64,000 nucleotides of DNA from Basidiobolus meristosporus CBS 931.73 (Eukaryota; Basidiobolomycota; Basidiobolomycetes; Basidiobolales; Basidiobolaceae): contig MCFE01000012.1 of the NCBI GenBank assembly GCA_002104905.1, positions 62,001 through 126,000 of the forward strand. Reading direction: 5' to 3'. Below the pieces are notes generated by a model, which saw only the letters and a list, made by a program, of their open reading frames with translations, searched no databases and was not told the DNA's origin. Each line of letters opens with the position of its first letter. Position 1 is the first letter of the stretch. Below, piece after piece: positions 25,620 through 36,586 of this stretch. The translations under genes were made by a program, and so were the position numbers.

Positions 25620-28128
25620 ATGACACATCCGTTTCTAAAGGAGATAAATGTTGTCTTTTCAGGAACATTCCCCAACTATACTCATGCCAAGCTCTTCAGG
25701 CTTGTGAAATCTTTTGGCGGCTTGACTTCACCCAAACTTACGGCTGATACAACCCATCTTGTTGTTACTCCCGCTGATTTTTACAAACCAACCGCTAAGG
25801 TGTCGCAGGCGCTCGAAAGTGACCATGTCAAAATTGTGACTTTGGAATGGCTTATGGACTCTACATCCATACAAAAAGTATTGGACGAAGACCGTTACTC
25901 CCCGAAAATTCAGGATGGTGTTGCTAAATGTAGGACTGTCGCTGTTGCCAACTCCGAAGACAGTGGCCAAGATGGTGATAATCAACAGGTTCCATCTAGT
26001 ATTATTGTGGGCCCGCTGGCTTCATCCGGAGTGGATGGGATGGTGGCCAACAAACCTATCAGATCCAAAAGGGCCTCTAAATCCAATAAGAAAGTGAATG
26101 ATGCTCAGGAAGATGAAGCAGAGAACAATGATAATATCAAGCACGAATTACTTGATGGTGAAAGCCCGAGGAAGAGGGCCAAGAAAGATGTTGTTGTTCC
26201 GGTGGATCCTTACATTGGGTAAGAGGAATAGCAATGATTTGCATTCAAGGCCGCTTCACTCAAGATTTGTATGTAGTATACCAGCAAAGGTGCAGGTTTA
26301 CATCGATTCTGAGGGGACCATTTGGGATGTCGCTTTAAACCAGACGAACATTAGCAACAACAATAACAAGTTCTACTTTATTCAGCTCGTCCAGCTTACG
26401 TCGGAGCCGGATAGATTCGCATGCTTCACAAGATGGGGTAGGGTAGGGGATCGAGGTGATACCCGATTAACAGATTGGTCTGATTTCGATAGGCAAGTTT
26501 ATGAATCTTCTGGCACTACTGGTCTACATTTTATTGAACTAATGGTCCTACTAGTGCCAGAAAAGTATTTGAATCCAAGTTCAAAACAAAAACCAAGAAC
26601 AGTTGGTCTGCCCGCGGTGATTTCCAGACATACGCCGGAAAATACACCATGCTCGATAGGGATTATGGCGAGGATGACGCTGATAAAGACGATAAGGCCG
26701 ATGGAAATACGGGTGACACTAGTATCCCCGAATGTAAATTGGAACCGAAGATACAAGAGCTAGTGGAGATGATTTTTGATCGTGAGGTACTTCACAACGT
26801 CTTCATTGATGGAAATGCATTGCTAAAACCCAGCCATGGCTTTGAATTCTCTATAGATGATGGAGCAGCAACTAAAAGCATTAAATTTTAATGCTAATAA
26901 GATGCCGCTTGGAAAATTACGGAAGTCAACCATCACTGATGGGTACAATGCTTTAAAAGAGCTTGCAGATGTTCTGGCCGTAGAAAATGGAGCTGTGGTT
27001 AATCGAAGAGAGATCGAACGCTTGAGTAACAAGTTCTACACAGTTATTCCGTAAGCGTTTACCGCTGATTATTACATCCATACCAGTTTAATAACCGAAG
27101 ATTGTATTCAAATTATAGACATGACTTCGGGAGATCAATTCCTCCCCTCATCAATTCTCAAGCACTCCTCAAGCAGAAGCTTGAATTAGTGGAATCCTTA
27201 TCGGAAATTCAGGCAACTCAATCACTTTGGGAAAGTCCCAGTGCGCCACGGGATTCAAACGGTAATCTGATCCATCCAGTTGATGGATTCTACAACTCCT
27301 TGAATCTTAACCACCTTGTGCCCTTGGATCATCATGCTGCTGATTTTGAGATGGTGAAGAAGTATGTTCGTAATACGCATGGTGACACACACGATGCTTA
27401 TGCTCTGGAAGTGATGGATGTATTTGAATTGGAAAGAGCAACTGAGCCTGAGAGATGGTTGGCTGCGGGTTGTGACAAAATGAGCAATAGGAAATTACTC
27501 TGGCATGGCTCTAGATTAACGAATTTCGTTGGAATACTAAGCCAGGGTCTTAGAATAGCACCACCAGAGGCACCTGTGACCGTAAGTATATTAGCAGCTT
27601 GATGTCCTCTGCATATAACCTCCATGGTATCCATGTTAATGTTGTTCTTTATGTAGGGATACATGTTTGGGAAAGGGGTATATTTCGCGGATTGCGTTTC
27701 CAAATCTGCAAACTATTGCTACACAGATAGGAATTATCGTGAAGCACTCATGCTTCTGTGCGAAGTAGCTCTTGGAGACATGCTGCCTTTGTATCAAGCA
27801 TCCTACGAAGCTGATAAAGAAGTTCAGGACGCTAACAAGAATTCAACCCTCGGAATGGGCAGAATGGAGCCAAATCCAGCTGAAACTGTCACAACACCAG
27901 AAGGTCTTGAAATTCCATTTGGCAAGGTTGGAGTGAGAGAGGATAAAAAAGCCCGCAACCGCTGTAGTTTGCTATATAATGAGGTACGGTTGATTCGCAT
28001 TGGATTCAACGCTAATTTTGAGCTAATCCTCTTTTTGAAATTTAATGAATTAGTACATTGTATATAACACCGCACAAATCAAATTCAGATATTTGATTAA
28101 AATGAAGTTCAATTATCATCGGAGTTAA
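25620..28128 (+). CDS. Poly(ADP-ribose) polymerase: BRCT-WGR-regulatory-catalytic
   Basis: About seven exons, starting 25620-26218 and 26278 onward, ending TAA 28126-28128. A BRCT domain (residues about 8-95, with GGLTSPKLTADTTHLVV) is followed by a basic, acidic-spaced linker, a WGR domain (VYIDSEGTIWDVALNQTN, FTRWGRVGDRG), the helical regulatory domain (MPLGKLRKSTITDGYNALKE) and the catalytic domain. The H-Y-E triad is intact: H in LLWHGSRLTNF, Y in SANYCY, E in YNEYIVYNTAQ (across the last intron). It should build poly(ADP-ribose) on nuclear proteins after DNA breaks, the WGR part sensing DNA. This architecture, with BRCT instead of zinc fingers, is usual in fungi. The intron after SDFD probably uses a GC donor (AG|GCAAGT, about 26491). 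The final exon is short (about 78 nt). Confidence 0.92.
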
Positions 28129-28724
28129 CATAGGCTCGCGGCTCAGAACCCTATCCTTCAAAGGCCTTTCTGTAATTTTAGATGTTCTGTCATAGGTATG
28201 AATACGTGGTTATTGTTATACAATAAATCGATTTAGGTGTAGCCCACATTACATGTTTGATTCTTTTCAATATCTGCACTCCAAGTCCATTTGCTTCATG
28301 CTATGGTCCAATAATTGAATGCCATAGAGGTGACCAAGCTGCAATAAATGTGTTAGGTAACAGCGACTCTTCATTTGGACAGTTCATGATTCGATGTGAA
28401 CTCCCGTTGAAGCTGAGGCATTAATTCATGGTATGTTATTTACTGTTTGATGCTGATCATGCAATGTGGCATCAGTTTTCTATGAGAACGGGTTGATTAT
28501 ATATCACGACTCAGGGGAAACAAATTCTTCTATTCCTGATAAATTACAATGCAATGCTACTCTTCCAAAGCTTGATATCATAGCATAGAAAATGATAATC
28601 CTAACAAGGTGATTTCACTCATGATGAAATCACAACAGGATCAGGTCTGAAGCTCCTTGAAAGTTGCCTATTCATTAGTGGTCATCAAACTTCGATGCTA
28701 TCCTAGTCTGCTTTGTTACTTGCT
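28129..28724. other. Intergenic between convergent genes
   Basis: AT-rich spacer with no convincing frame or repeat. It holds the 3' ends of the PARP and FKBP genes. Confidence 0.6.
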
Positions 28725-29211
28725 TTAATCAATATTCAAAAGCTCAACGTCGAATACAAGTGCAGCATCGGCGGGAATAGTTGGAGGAATTCCTTGAGAT
28801 CCATAGGCAAGTTCTGAGGGAATGACCAATGTACGCTTCTCTCCAATACACATGTTTTTTAAACCCAAATCCCAACCTTTGATCACTTGCCCAGCACCCA
28901 AAGTAAATGTAAATGGCTCTCCACGAGGGATACTAGAGTCGAATTGGGTCCCATCAGTATATAGAGTTCCAGTATAGTGCATTGAAAGAGAATCTCCATC
29001 TTTGGAACGCCTCTGGCAATCTGCAACACGCTTCTTTATATCTATGAAAACAAATCCATTCACGATAGTTTAGACATGGATTCGCAACAACATTAGATGG
29101 AAACATACTGATTCTCAAGTCTTTTGGCGCCTCTCTTATAGCGTCCACATGAAAGAATGTTGTACTGACGGTGGCCAGGAAGAAAAATATGACTGCTAGC
29201 TTGCGAACCAT
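28725..29211 (-). CDS. FKBP-type peptidyl-prolyl isomerase with signal peptide (FKBP2/Fpr2-like)
   Basis: Two exons on the minus strand separated by one intron of about 65 nt (near 29041-29107). The N-terminus [20 protein letters not shown] is a clear signal peptide, probably cleaved after HVDA. The FKBP fold follows: [56 protein letters not shown] and [16 protein letters not shown]506-pocket residues (Y, F, D, W, Y) are present. About 137 residues, normal for the secretory FKBP2 class that speeds proline isomerisation in the ER. The C-terminus is LLNID, without the HDEL-type retention signal found on many ER residents, so it may be retained otherwise or secreted. Confidence 0.92.
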
Positions 29212-29913
29212 GCTAAGATGCTTTGTTGAATAAGGAATCGAAATTAGAACTAGCAACTCCAAACTAGACGGTTCTCAAAATATCAAGATTGTCCGTGCCT
29301 TAAATAGCCCTCGATTGTTTGAAATGATACATTACAATTGGTAGGACTAAATATGTTCGCCCTGATGGGAAAAGCTGATGGATACATATTTAGGATTGTT
29401 TAATGTCAGATCGTGTTTCAGACTCTTCAGGGTAATTCGTTAACGAGGTAAATTCTGGCATCCAGGGGTACTGATACAATGCTACATAAGTCATGGCATC
29501 TATCATCAGCCAACATACTTCCTCAAACTCGATAGAAACAACTTTGCATCTCAATACTTCATAATACCGATCTACTTCCAACTAAACATGCTCCTAGTTT
29601 CATATCGTGAGACAATGGCTGTGTTTGAAAACATTTACAGTAAATTCCTTTCATTCACTTGGGAAATATCCCTATTTTGGTTTTGGTTTGGCAGTTATGT
29701 ATTGGGCAAGGTAATTTGCTAAAACAACTTCCCAACTTCGGATTTATTGGCTTTTAAACAATGAAGGAGTTAAGCCGCAATAAGGGACGTCAAAATATAC
29801 ATTAAAGCCAAAAGCGGAGAGGAAGCGTGAATTATTGAATCTATAAACAAGCAGAGAATGAATAGTATGGAGAGGAGTTTGGAGAATCTACCATTCAGAA
29901 AAGTCAACCGAAG
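29212..29913. other. Intergenic, nothing recognised
   Basis: Contains the promoter of the FKBP gene (a TTAAATA element lies near 29300 on the plus-strand numbering) and the 3' end of the FHA gene. A 63-codon minus frame near 29390-29581 has no motif. Confidence 0.55.
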
Positions 29914-30990
29914 CTATCCTTTGCTTGATCCCGGAATCTCTTTGCTTTTCTTACTCCGCTTCTTTCCAGCTGGTGGTAGTTGCGTAGAGTACCTAATGCT
30001 GGGTACTTTGGGAGGCGGCTTAAAGTAATACTGTTTATCTTTGAGTGTGCAGGACCGTGCTCCCTTTACAAGGGGCCTATATGTATCAGTACGAGACTTA
30101 TCAGGATCGTCATTGATAGTATAGTACCACAGATCAGCAAGCGGTTTTCCACCAGCATCTTTCCCCTTCCGAACTACGTGCCCAAAAAAGGGATATTGGT
30201 GAAGACAACGTATCACGTTCAGTTCATGGAGCTCTTGGTGCCTCTCCGGAAATGTGGGGCAATCTGTAAGAACGGTTTTAAAGATTTCATTTGCACTCAG
30301 CATGTGTTTTCCACTGAAAACAATTGCAGCTACAATATTATCAACCAGTTCTTTGCTCAGTGGATCGGTTTCGTATTTTTCCTTCTCCTTTCGCCTTTTA
30401 GTATTTCCGCGAGCAGTACACTTCTCTGAAAGTTTATCTCGCCTCTTTCGTTTAACAGGGTTTGCAATACGATGTGTAAATTCCGAATCCGAAGAACTAT
30501 TTGCCTGGTCATAGGCACCATTTGCTAGGCTGTTGCGATCCATTCGTTGAGGCTTCTTTCTATCATTTTGTTGATAAACCCGTTGATCAGCTTCTGCATA
30601 ATTTCCATCGTCAATATGGGCAAACGGTTCGATATCATCATTCATGGTGGAATACTCCTTTTTTTCGCATTCTGAATGATGAGCAGGGCTTCCAAAGGGT
30701 GGTGATGGCAGATAATCCAGGTGGGGAATTTGAAATCGATATTTCATTCCAGCGATATCGATTATGCTTCCATGAGTCAGCCTAACGGTGCAATTCGCTT
30801 TGTAAATCGAATCGTTGATAAACAAACCGTTTGCTCCGGTTATGTGAATATTAAATACTCCTGTTGCTTCCTCCCAACTGATAATAGCATGCCTTCTTGA
30901 AACTTTACGATTAGATCCACCCAAGTTTACAGTTGCAGAACGACCCCGCCCTAGTATTATAGTGGAGGTATAGGAGCCAAGGAGTACCTG
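29914..30990 (-). CDS. FHA-domain nuclear protein with winged-helix-like C-terminal region; 5' end unresolved
   Basis: The main exon on the minus strand is open from about 30990 to the stop at 29914. It begins inside an FHA domain (TIILGRGRSATVNLG, NRKVSRRHAIISW, TGANGLFINDS, HGSIIDIAGMKYRF), the phosphothreonine-binding fold. A long acidic then basic linker with a nuclear-localisation-like patch (VKRKRRDKLSEK) leads to a helical region (LVDNIVAAIVFSGKHMLSANEIFKTV) and a block ending GKDAGGKPLADLWYYTINDD, then RSCTLKDKQYYFK. The second region resembles a winged-helix or forkhead-related module of fungal FHA proteins, but less clearly than the FHA part. No ATG precedes the FHA start in frame, so at least one upstream exon is missing; a candidate ends near 31092 with phase fitting an acceptor near 31008. 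Probably a transcription factor, inferred from domains. Confidence 0.7.
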   Translation of the reverse strand, partial: QVLLGSYTSTIILGRGRSATVNLGGSNRKVSRRHAIISWEEATGVFNIHITGANGLFINDSIYKANCTVRLTHGSIIDIAGMKYRFQIPHLDYLPSPPFGSPAHHSECEKKEYSTMNDDIEPFAHIDDGNYAEADQRVYQQNDRKKPQRMDRNSLANGAYDQANSSSDSEFTHRIANPVKRKRRDKLSEKCTARGNTKRRKEKEKYETDPLSKELVDNIVAAIVFSGKHMLSANEIFKTVLTDCPTFPERHQELHELNVIRCLHQYPFFGHVVRKGKDAGGKPLADLWYYTINDDPDKSRTDTYRPLVKGARSCTLKDKQYYFKPPPKVPSIRYSTQLPPAGKKRSKKSKEIPGSSKG

Positions 30991-32643
30991 GACAGTATCT
31001 AAATTTGAAGACCTAGCTTTAGTAGGTGGTTACTCTTCAATGAACTCTCTATTTATGAGATGGCACTAGTTCTCAATACCTTCACAGCATCTTGCGCTTG
31101 CAACGATGGGGCCAGGTACCGCACACTGCACTAGTCCTAAGACCGTATATTAATCAACATATAGTAAGTATTGAGATAGGAATGCAAGGATGTACTAGAT
31201 GCTCGGCTACCTTTATTGTTGAAGAAGTCAGCAAAGCATTCCAGCGGAGCTTCCGAGTTTACGTCCTATATGTAATTGCCAGATATGTTTGATAATCGCT
31301 TGAGCTAGGAGCATTGAGCTTCTACCTACCGATAAAAGATCTGATATGTTCATGGAAGTAGTCGAATAGGTATCGTCTTAGGTGAAGAATAGCGTATAAT
31401 TTGATATATGTATATGGGGCCAAGAGATAAATTACAAACAAGTGCTTAGTAGCAGCAAACTCAAAGTTGTGTAGAGGATTCGAAAGAAAGGTTCAATTGC
31501 CCACAACGACCGAAACGCCTTTTTGATTGCTACTCTTGTATCATCATTGGTTGTGATCACGAAGAAATCCCACCTCCTCTGGTGACATTTCCCAACCATT
31601 ATCCGTACGTAATCACGTGCATGGCCGATGAGGCACTATAATTGGCAATATATGCCAAACGTGACTACTAGTAAAGCTTAATAACGCAGCATCGTGGCAA
31701 ATTTGTTATATAACTTTAAACTAATTCTCAGTATTGGGTTTTTGCCACTTCATAAATTAGGATTCTTAATAATTCTATTTCCTCCATGTTCCCACACTTC
31801 TCGCACCAGGGTTACGTCAGCCAAATTCATATCCCGAGAAATCACGTGGAATTGATCTATACAGTTGAGAAATAGAACTCCTCTTTATACTACGAGATAG
31901 CTGATAAGGAGTTTGAAGGCGATGGAACCTGTGGCGGAGGAACAATATACTGGTTATTCTTGGGAATTTGATAGGTAAGAGGTGGTTTGTCCAAGAGACA
32001 GACAAGCATATCAATGCAACGGATCCGAAGCAGATGGTGTGGTCGGACTTAATGAACAAATCGTGCCAATCAAGATCCAATCTAGGCAAAACCAAATCAT
32101 GATCCTTTGGGCGAATATATTTCAGAATACACGATGCAATCTTATAGTGCCAACTATTCGTGAATTGACTTGCCCATATTTTCTACCAGCCATCATACAG
32201 CACATACAATGCATGTTTACTAAATTCTTGGTGTGCTGGATGCTTCGATTTTGGAAATGCAAATCTTCGAAACACGGATACCGTTGATTGAGACGTTGGA
32301 TATTGCTTGCAGGTTGCTTGCACGCATAGCTGAAACTTTTGCAGCGCCGAGTATTATCTGTCAGCGATGTTCAGTTCGTTCAGTTGGTATCGGAATTTCA
32401 TTTAGAAATAAAAGTCTTATATACGATGGTGAACAAGAGTCCATTTAGTCAAGTAGTGTCACAATAGACAGAGGTGTTCGATCAATTCTGTGTATATTAG
32501 TCTAATATTAGTGTACATCACCTCGTGTTGGTATCACAGAGTGGGTTGTAGGGTACACTGACGAAGCTCTCTAAATATATGTTGGTTGAAATTGATAGAT
32601 ATACAAGCCGGACATGCATTAAATCAAAGCTTCTCTCTGAGGA
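30991..32643. other. 1.6-kb region; missing 5' exon of FHA gene and a gene-like remnant
   Basis: Should contain the first exon and promoter of the FHA gene. On the plus strand an ATG at 31922 opens 18 protein-like codons before an early stop, and later blocks of coding-like sequence (about 31978-32220 and 32233-32448) sit in other frames without usable splice sites between them. I could not build a gene from them. Confidence 0.45.
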
Positions 32644-33849
32644 TCACTGTTTTTGCTGGGCCGAGAATCCTCGGTGCAATTCGAAAGACCGTTTCAGCCC
32701 ATCAGCTATGCTATAGACTGGTTTATAGCCTAGCCATAGTCTAGCTTTTTCACACGATACATTATAATTATGGCATAATAGATGTACAGTAGCTGGAGTA
32801 AGGATACCCACTTCTCCTAATGAAACTCGATTCCTCAAAACCCATTGAAGGAATTCACTAAAGTAGGCGATGACCCATAATATCCAAACCGATAGGAATT
32901 GGAACCTTATGTTCGAGATTGAGGTAGCCTCAATCATCTTCTGAGAAAACTCTCGGTTTGTCATTCGTTCGCAATTGGTGATGAAAAATGTTTCTCCCCG
33001 AAAGCGGCAGGGCTCGTCTCGCAAATAACCGTCCAAGAGCAGATGAGCATGAACTACATTTTCAATGTAAACAAACTCTGAGATAAAGTTTGCTCCGCCT
33101 TGAATGATCCTTGTTGCCCCACTGGCTATCTTCTGACAGAACGAATCAACGATATACTTGTCTCCAGCTCCAAATATTCCGCCAGGGCGAATGCAGGCCG
33201 TGGAAAACAATGTGTTGCTTTCAGATTGCTCATTCGGGCGTTTTTTACCATTCATCTGCAGTATGATCTTCTCTCCAAGAATTTTGGTGGCTGAGTAGTG
33301 ATTAACTGGATACTGCGTTACTCTGTCATCCTCGTTTGTCGTGGTGGTCTTGATATCTTTCCCGATTACCACGGTCGATGACGAAGTGTATATCAAACGA
33401 GCTACACCTAACTGCTCGCAGACCTCTGCTACATTCTGGGCACCCTTTACGTTGGTTTGATAAAATTTCGAGTATTGGAATGATAGTCTTTGGCTTGGCT
33501 CAATGATTCCAGCCGTGAGAAAGACTGAGTGTATCGGAGTCTTCTCCGATATAGCTCGCAAAACTGTATTCACATTCGCTCTGTCTGTAGTGTCTACCTT
33601 GCGAAACTCAAACTTCTCCCCTTCGAGTATTGGCTGGGTTGGTTCCCTCAAATCAAGCGCATATACACTTTTCTCTCCTCTAGATAAGAGAGCTTTGAGT
33701 ATATAACTCCCAACGAAACCTATGCCTATAACACAGTAAGTATCTTGAGTAGCGACGGATGCCCTGTTGTCTTTTTCCATAACACGCTCGCTGATATCGG
33801 TGAAGTTCGGATCAGACAAGGACGTATATAGATCATCACAAGTAGGCAT
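32644..33849 (-). CDS. 3beta-hydroxysteroid dehydrogenase/isomerase-family NAD(P)-dependent enzyme (ERG26-like)
   Basis: Single exon of 401 codons from ATG 33849. After about 35 polar residues the Rossmann fold starts with YCVIGIGFVGSYILKALL (GxGxxG nucleotide loop), the acidic end of beta-2 (YALDLRE), then GIIEPSQ, YSATKILGEK (catalytic Tyr and Lys), ACIRPGGIFG and FVYIENVVHAHLLL. A hydrophobic stretch near residue 320 (VWILWVIAYFSEFLQWVL) and the end YNVSCEKARLWLGYKPVYSI are usual in the family. The closest well-known fungal member is the sterol-4-alpha-carboxylate 3-dehydrogenase of ergosterol synthesis, but several paralogues with other substrates exist, so ERG26 itself is only one option. 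Confidence 0.83.
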   Translation of the reverse strand: MPTCDDLYTSLSDPNFTDISERVMEKDNRASVATQDTYCVIGIGFVGSYILKALLSRGEKSVYALDLREPTQPILEGEKFEFRKVDTTDRANVNTVLRAISEKTPIHSVFLTAGIIEPSQRLSFQYSKFYQTNVKGAQNVAEVCEQLGVARLIYTSSSTVVIGKDIKTTTTNEDDRVTQYPVNHYSATKILGEKIILQMNGKKRPNEQSESNTLFSTACIRPGGIFGAGDKYIVDSFCQKIASGATRIIQGGANFISEFVYIENVVHAHLLLDGYLRDEPCRFRGETFFITNCERMTNREFSQKMIEATSISNIRFQFLSVWILWVIAYFSEFLQWVLRNRVSLGEVGILTPATVHLLCHNYNVSCEKARLWLGYKPVYSIADGLKRSFELHRGFSAQQKQ

Positions 33850-34633
33850 TTCACACCAAGATTTAAGAACTGACCAGGTACTTAGGCCAAGAAGCCGAGA
33901 GGACTACAAAAATTTCACGGAATAATATGGGGCTCTTACTGATCTTCAGGCAATGATTGTATTTATAAAAATTGCCTTACGCAAATATACAATAATGTAT
34001 GATTGAGTGCAGTCTGGCTGTGCAAGTACCCGGATGTAGTATTAGCCAAGCGATTGCCCCTATCTTTCCCAATATGGATATCAATAAAGCTGAATACGTT
34101 CGTCAGGTCACTAAAAAAACATGGATTGAGAAGCGAGATGCCGTGACTTGGGTAATGTATCTTCTCTGGGGAGCCTTCCGACCTCAACCATTGGTGTGAG
34201 TGATATTCACAGATATTTGAGAAGCAGATTCCAGGCTACGATAGAATATCGAATGAACCATTCAAATATGAGTGCAGGTTTAGTATTAGCTTTGATTCCA
34301 CAATAGCTATATTTACTGCAGGGTGGTCCAGACCATGATTTTCCGCCACATGATAATCTCACCCCCTAATCCCGACTCCGACATCTCCTGAAAGTGATTC
34401 AAGATCACGAACTCACTGATCACGTTTGCTAGTAATCATGGACAAAGCTAAGGCCCGAGAGGGATCGATAATACTCACTGCCGATTTGAGCCTTGCCAAC
34501 TGGATTATGTTTGAAAAGTTGATTGATGACTGTATTCACCACAAGTTTATCAGGAGCCATTCGCCACCTGAAAAGGCAGTATTGAGAAAATCACGTACAA
34601 AGCACAATATATGAGGTTGTGGGAGTTCAAGCA
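33850..34633. other. Intergenic, no supported gene
   Basis: Small plus-strand frames (33999-34199 and 34426-34614) have no motif and weak start context. Promoter of the dehydrogenase gene and the 3' end of the ceramidase gene lie here. Confidence 0.5.
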
Positions 34634-35470
34634 CTAAGAGGACTTGGATTTGGGAGACTCCTCCCAAGAAACATAAGGTATCAAATGATGGAGGTAATGA
34701 ATCTTTGTCGAAAACCCTAAGGTTTCCTGTCGGTCCACAAGACTAAGTAAGCACAAGTGATACAACCCTGCTGATACTAATATATGCCAAAATGCGTGTA
34801 GTTGAGGATTGAATGGCGTGACAGTAGTAGTTCCCGATAGGGCAGCAACATAGCCATTTAGGTACTTGCAAAAGGTCAAATCTGTACCCCAAATGAGTAC
34901 TGCTACTAGATATAATCCTATTCCCATCTCGAACAATATCTTGATGGCGAAAGAGTTTTTGCGTTTTTTGAGATAGATTTCGAGCATCAAAGTCAAATCT
35001 ATCACTTCTAAACTCCCAAAGGTGAGATGAAACAGGTAGAATTGAAGTTTACCAGAGCTTAGAGACACCAAGGAGGTAACCAATGCGGTATAGGCGCTCA
35101 AGAGAATCGGAAACCACCTCCCGACCTTGGGATATTTGTTCACAATTAGGCAATAAAATATCATAGAGGCAGCCCAGCACATTGGCAACTCATCCAGCAT
35201 TTGAGTCTCGTATTTGAGCGTGCCGTGGAATAGCAAACTACCCCATCCTACGATGGCGATTAAACGGAAAGCCAAGCGGTACCTATATTCCGACCTGGGA
35301 TGAAACCAAGCTCCTAACTCGCCTATAATAACCATAGCAAGTGAAGAGAAGGTATTAAACATCTCAGCTACATAGAAATTATACTCATAGTTTGTCTCGC
35401 ACCAGTCAACTGATGAAGTAGCGCCGCCCCAGTAGCCTGTATAGCCAGACATATCAATAACTTGGTCCAT
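34634..35470 (-). CDS. Alkaline ceramidase (YPC1/YDC1/ACER family)
   Basis: Single exon, 278 residues, ATG at 35470. The start GYWGGATSSVDWCETNY is the family signature. Seven hydrophobic segments follow. The metal-binding residues of the CREST superfamily can be seen: a histidine and serine environment in LLFHGTLKYETQMLDELPM and the C-terminal HAFWHILVSAGLYH (HxxxH). The enzyme cleaves ceramide or phytoceramide to a sphingoid base and a fatty acid in ER or Golgi membranes; yeast members can run in reverse. The start could be 12 bases earlier only with a non-ATG codon. Length is normal. It is intronless. Confidence 0.93.
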   Translation of the reverse strand: MDQVIDMSGYTGYWGGATSSVDWCETNYEYNFYVAEMFNTFSSLAMVIIGELGAWFHPRSEYRYRLAFRLIAIVGWGSLLFHGTLKYETQMLDELPMCWAASMIFYCLIVNKYPKVGRWFPILLSAYTALVTSLVSLSSGKLQFYLFHLTFGSLEVIDLTLMLEIYLKKRKNSFAIKILFEMGIGLYLVAVLIWGTDLTFCKYLNGYVAALSGTTTVTPFNPQLHAFWHILVSAGLYHLCLLSLVDRQETLGFSTKIHYLHHLIPYVSWEESPKSKSS

Positions 35471-35887
35471 TCTGAAGAGCAATGGTTGTCGGGAGAAAAA
35501 AGACTTGAAAATATATCTCCCTAATTCATTGAGAACTCAATCGATGGCGGTTGTGTAACAGTATCATCTTGATTCGCAAGCTCTGATACAGTCCTACATG
35601 ATGCTGAGCATTTGGTTTACCCTCAACATGTGATAGTCCAAGACTAAGTTGTTTTTACATCTAGTAAAGCTTTGATCGCAATGAACCCTTGGATATTTTT
35701 AATAATTATTATGATGTTCTATTTGTACTCTATCGGAAATTTCAAATTTGGATTTTTGATATATCTGTACCTTTGCAATTAGGTCGTGTGATGGTATTCC
35801 ACCCCAAACACAGTCATCAATTTTGTATTGCTCATAACTTCTCAGAAAGTTAGTAGCTGGCTCAACACTTAAATAAATGGTTGTATT
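35471..35887. other. Intergenic, nothing recognised
   Basis: Upstream of the ceramidase gene. A minus-strand frame of 75 codons (35699-35926) overlaps the start of the LTR copy and is not coding. Confidence 0.55.
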
Positions 35888-36586
35888 TGTTGTAAATTTT
35901 GTAATTATACCTAAGTGTTTGACCAACTTAGCAACTTAGACCATTGCCCACAAGCATTAGAGAATTCTGGCCAAATTCCTTGTCAGAGTTTACTTGGAAT
36001 ATTTTGATCAAGATTTCAAAACCAAGAACATGAAAACTCTCAAGGCTGTCCAAACAACCCTAAACTCTGCACACATCTTCTTGAGACCTTCTCAAACACA
36101 CCCTACATGTTTGTTGGACCAAGTGTTGTAAAAATTCGCAATTCCACCTGAATATTCACCTAACTTAGTCACTTAGATCATTACCTTCAAATCCTAGAGA
36201 ATACTGACCAAATTCCTTGTCGGGATTTACTTGGAATATTTTCACCAAAACATCAGGTACCCAGAACATGAAATCTCTCAAAGTTGTCCAAACTACCCCA
36301 AACTTTGCACACATGCTCTTGGGACCTTCCTTAGCCTATTCTACGTGTTTGTTATGCCAAAACCATGGAAAAGTATAAATACCACTTTTACATTCAATAA
36401 ATTATCAAGTGAAAACCGCAAAATCTACTTGTTCTCCCAATCACTTCCAATATCTCCAAGACTCTTACAACACCAAGATCATGAAAAATAACAAACACTA
36501 CATTTGCATTCAATAATTCATCAAGTGAAAACCACAAAATCCACTTTTTCTCCCAATCACCTCCAATATCTCAAACTCTTGCATCC
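35888..36586 (+). repeat. Older degenerate LTR, split by a nested LTR
   Basis: Begins TGTTGTAA at 35888 and can be aligned by eye over its whole length with the younger LTR that sits inside it (36124-36472): the blocks ending at 36123 and resuming at 36473 together reproduce the LTR order (AATTCTGGCCAAATTCCTTG, then CATTTGCATTCAATAATTC, then CAATATCTC). It has no intact TATAAATAC box and its right end (GCATCCA) is changed. I see no target-site duplication around it. It is a non-autonomous relic with no coding sequence. Confidence 0.75.
36124..36472 (+). mobile_element. Solo LTR (349 bp) of an LTR retrotransposon, with 5-bp target duplication
   Basis: Starts TGTTGTAAAAATTC and ends CTCTTACAACA, the inverted TGTTG/CAACA ends usual for LTRs. 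It is flanked by a perfect CCAAG duplication (36119-36123 and 36473-36477). A promoter-like block GTATAAATACCACTTTTAC lies inside. There is no internal gag-pol sequence next to it, so it is a solo LTR left by LTR-LTR recombination. Related copies occur at 53.4-54.9 kb. The element class (Copia or Gypsy) cannot be told from the LTR alone. Confidence 0.85.

Noticed and set aside
28725-29211. ER-retention signal on the FKBP
   Set aside because: The C-terminus is LLNID; no HDEL/KDEL-like ending is present.
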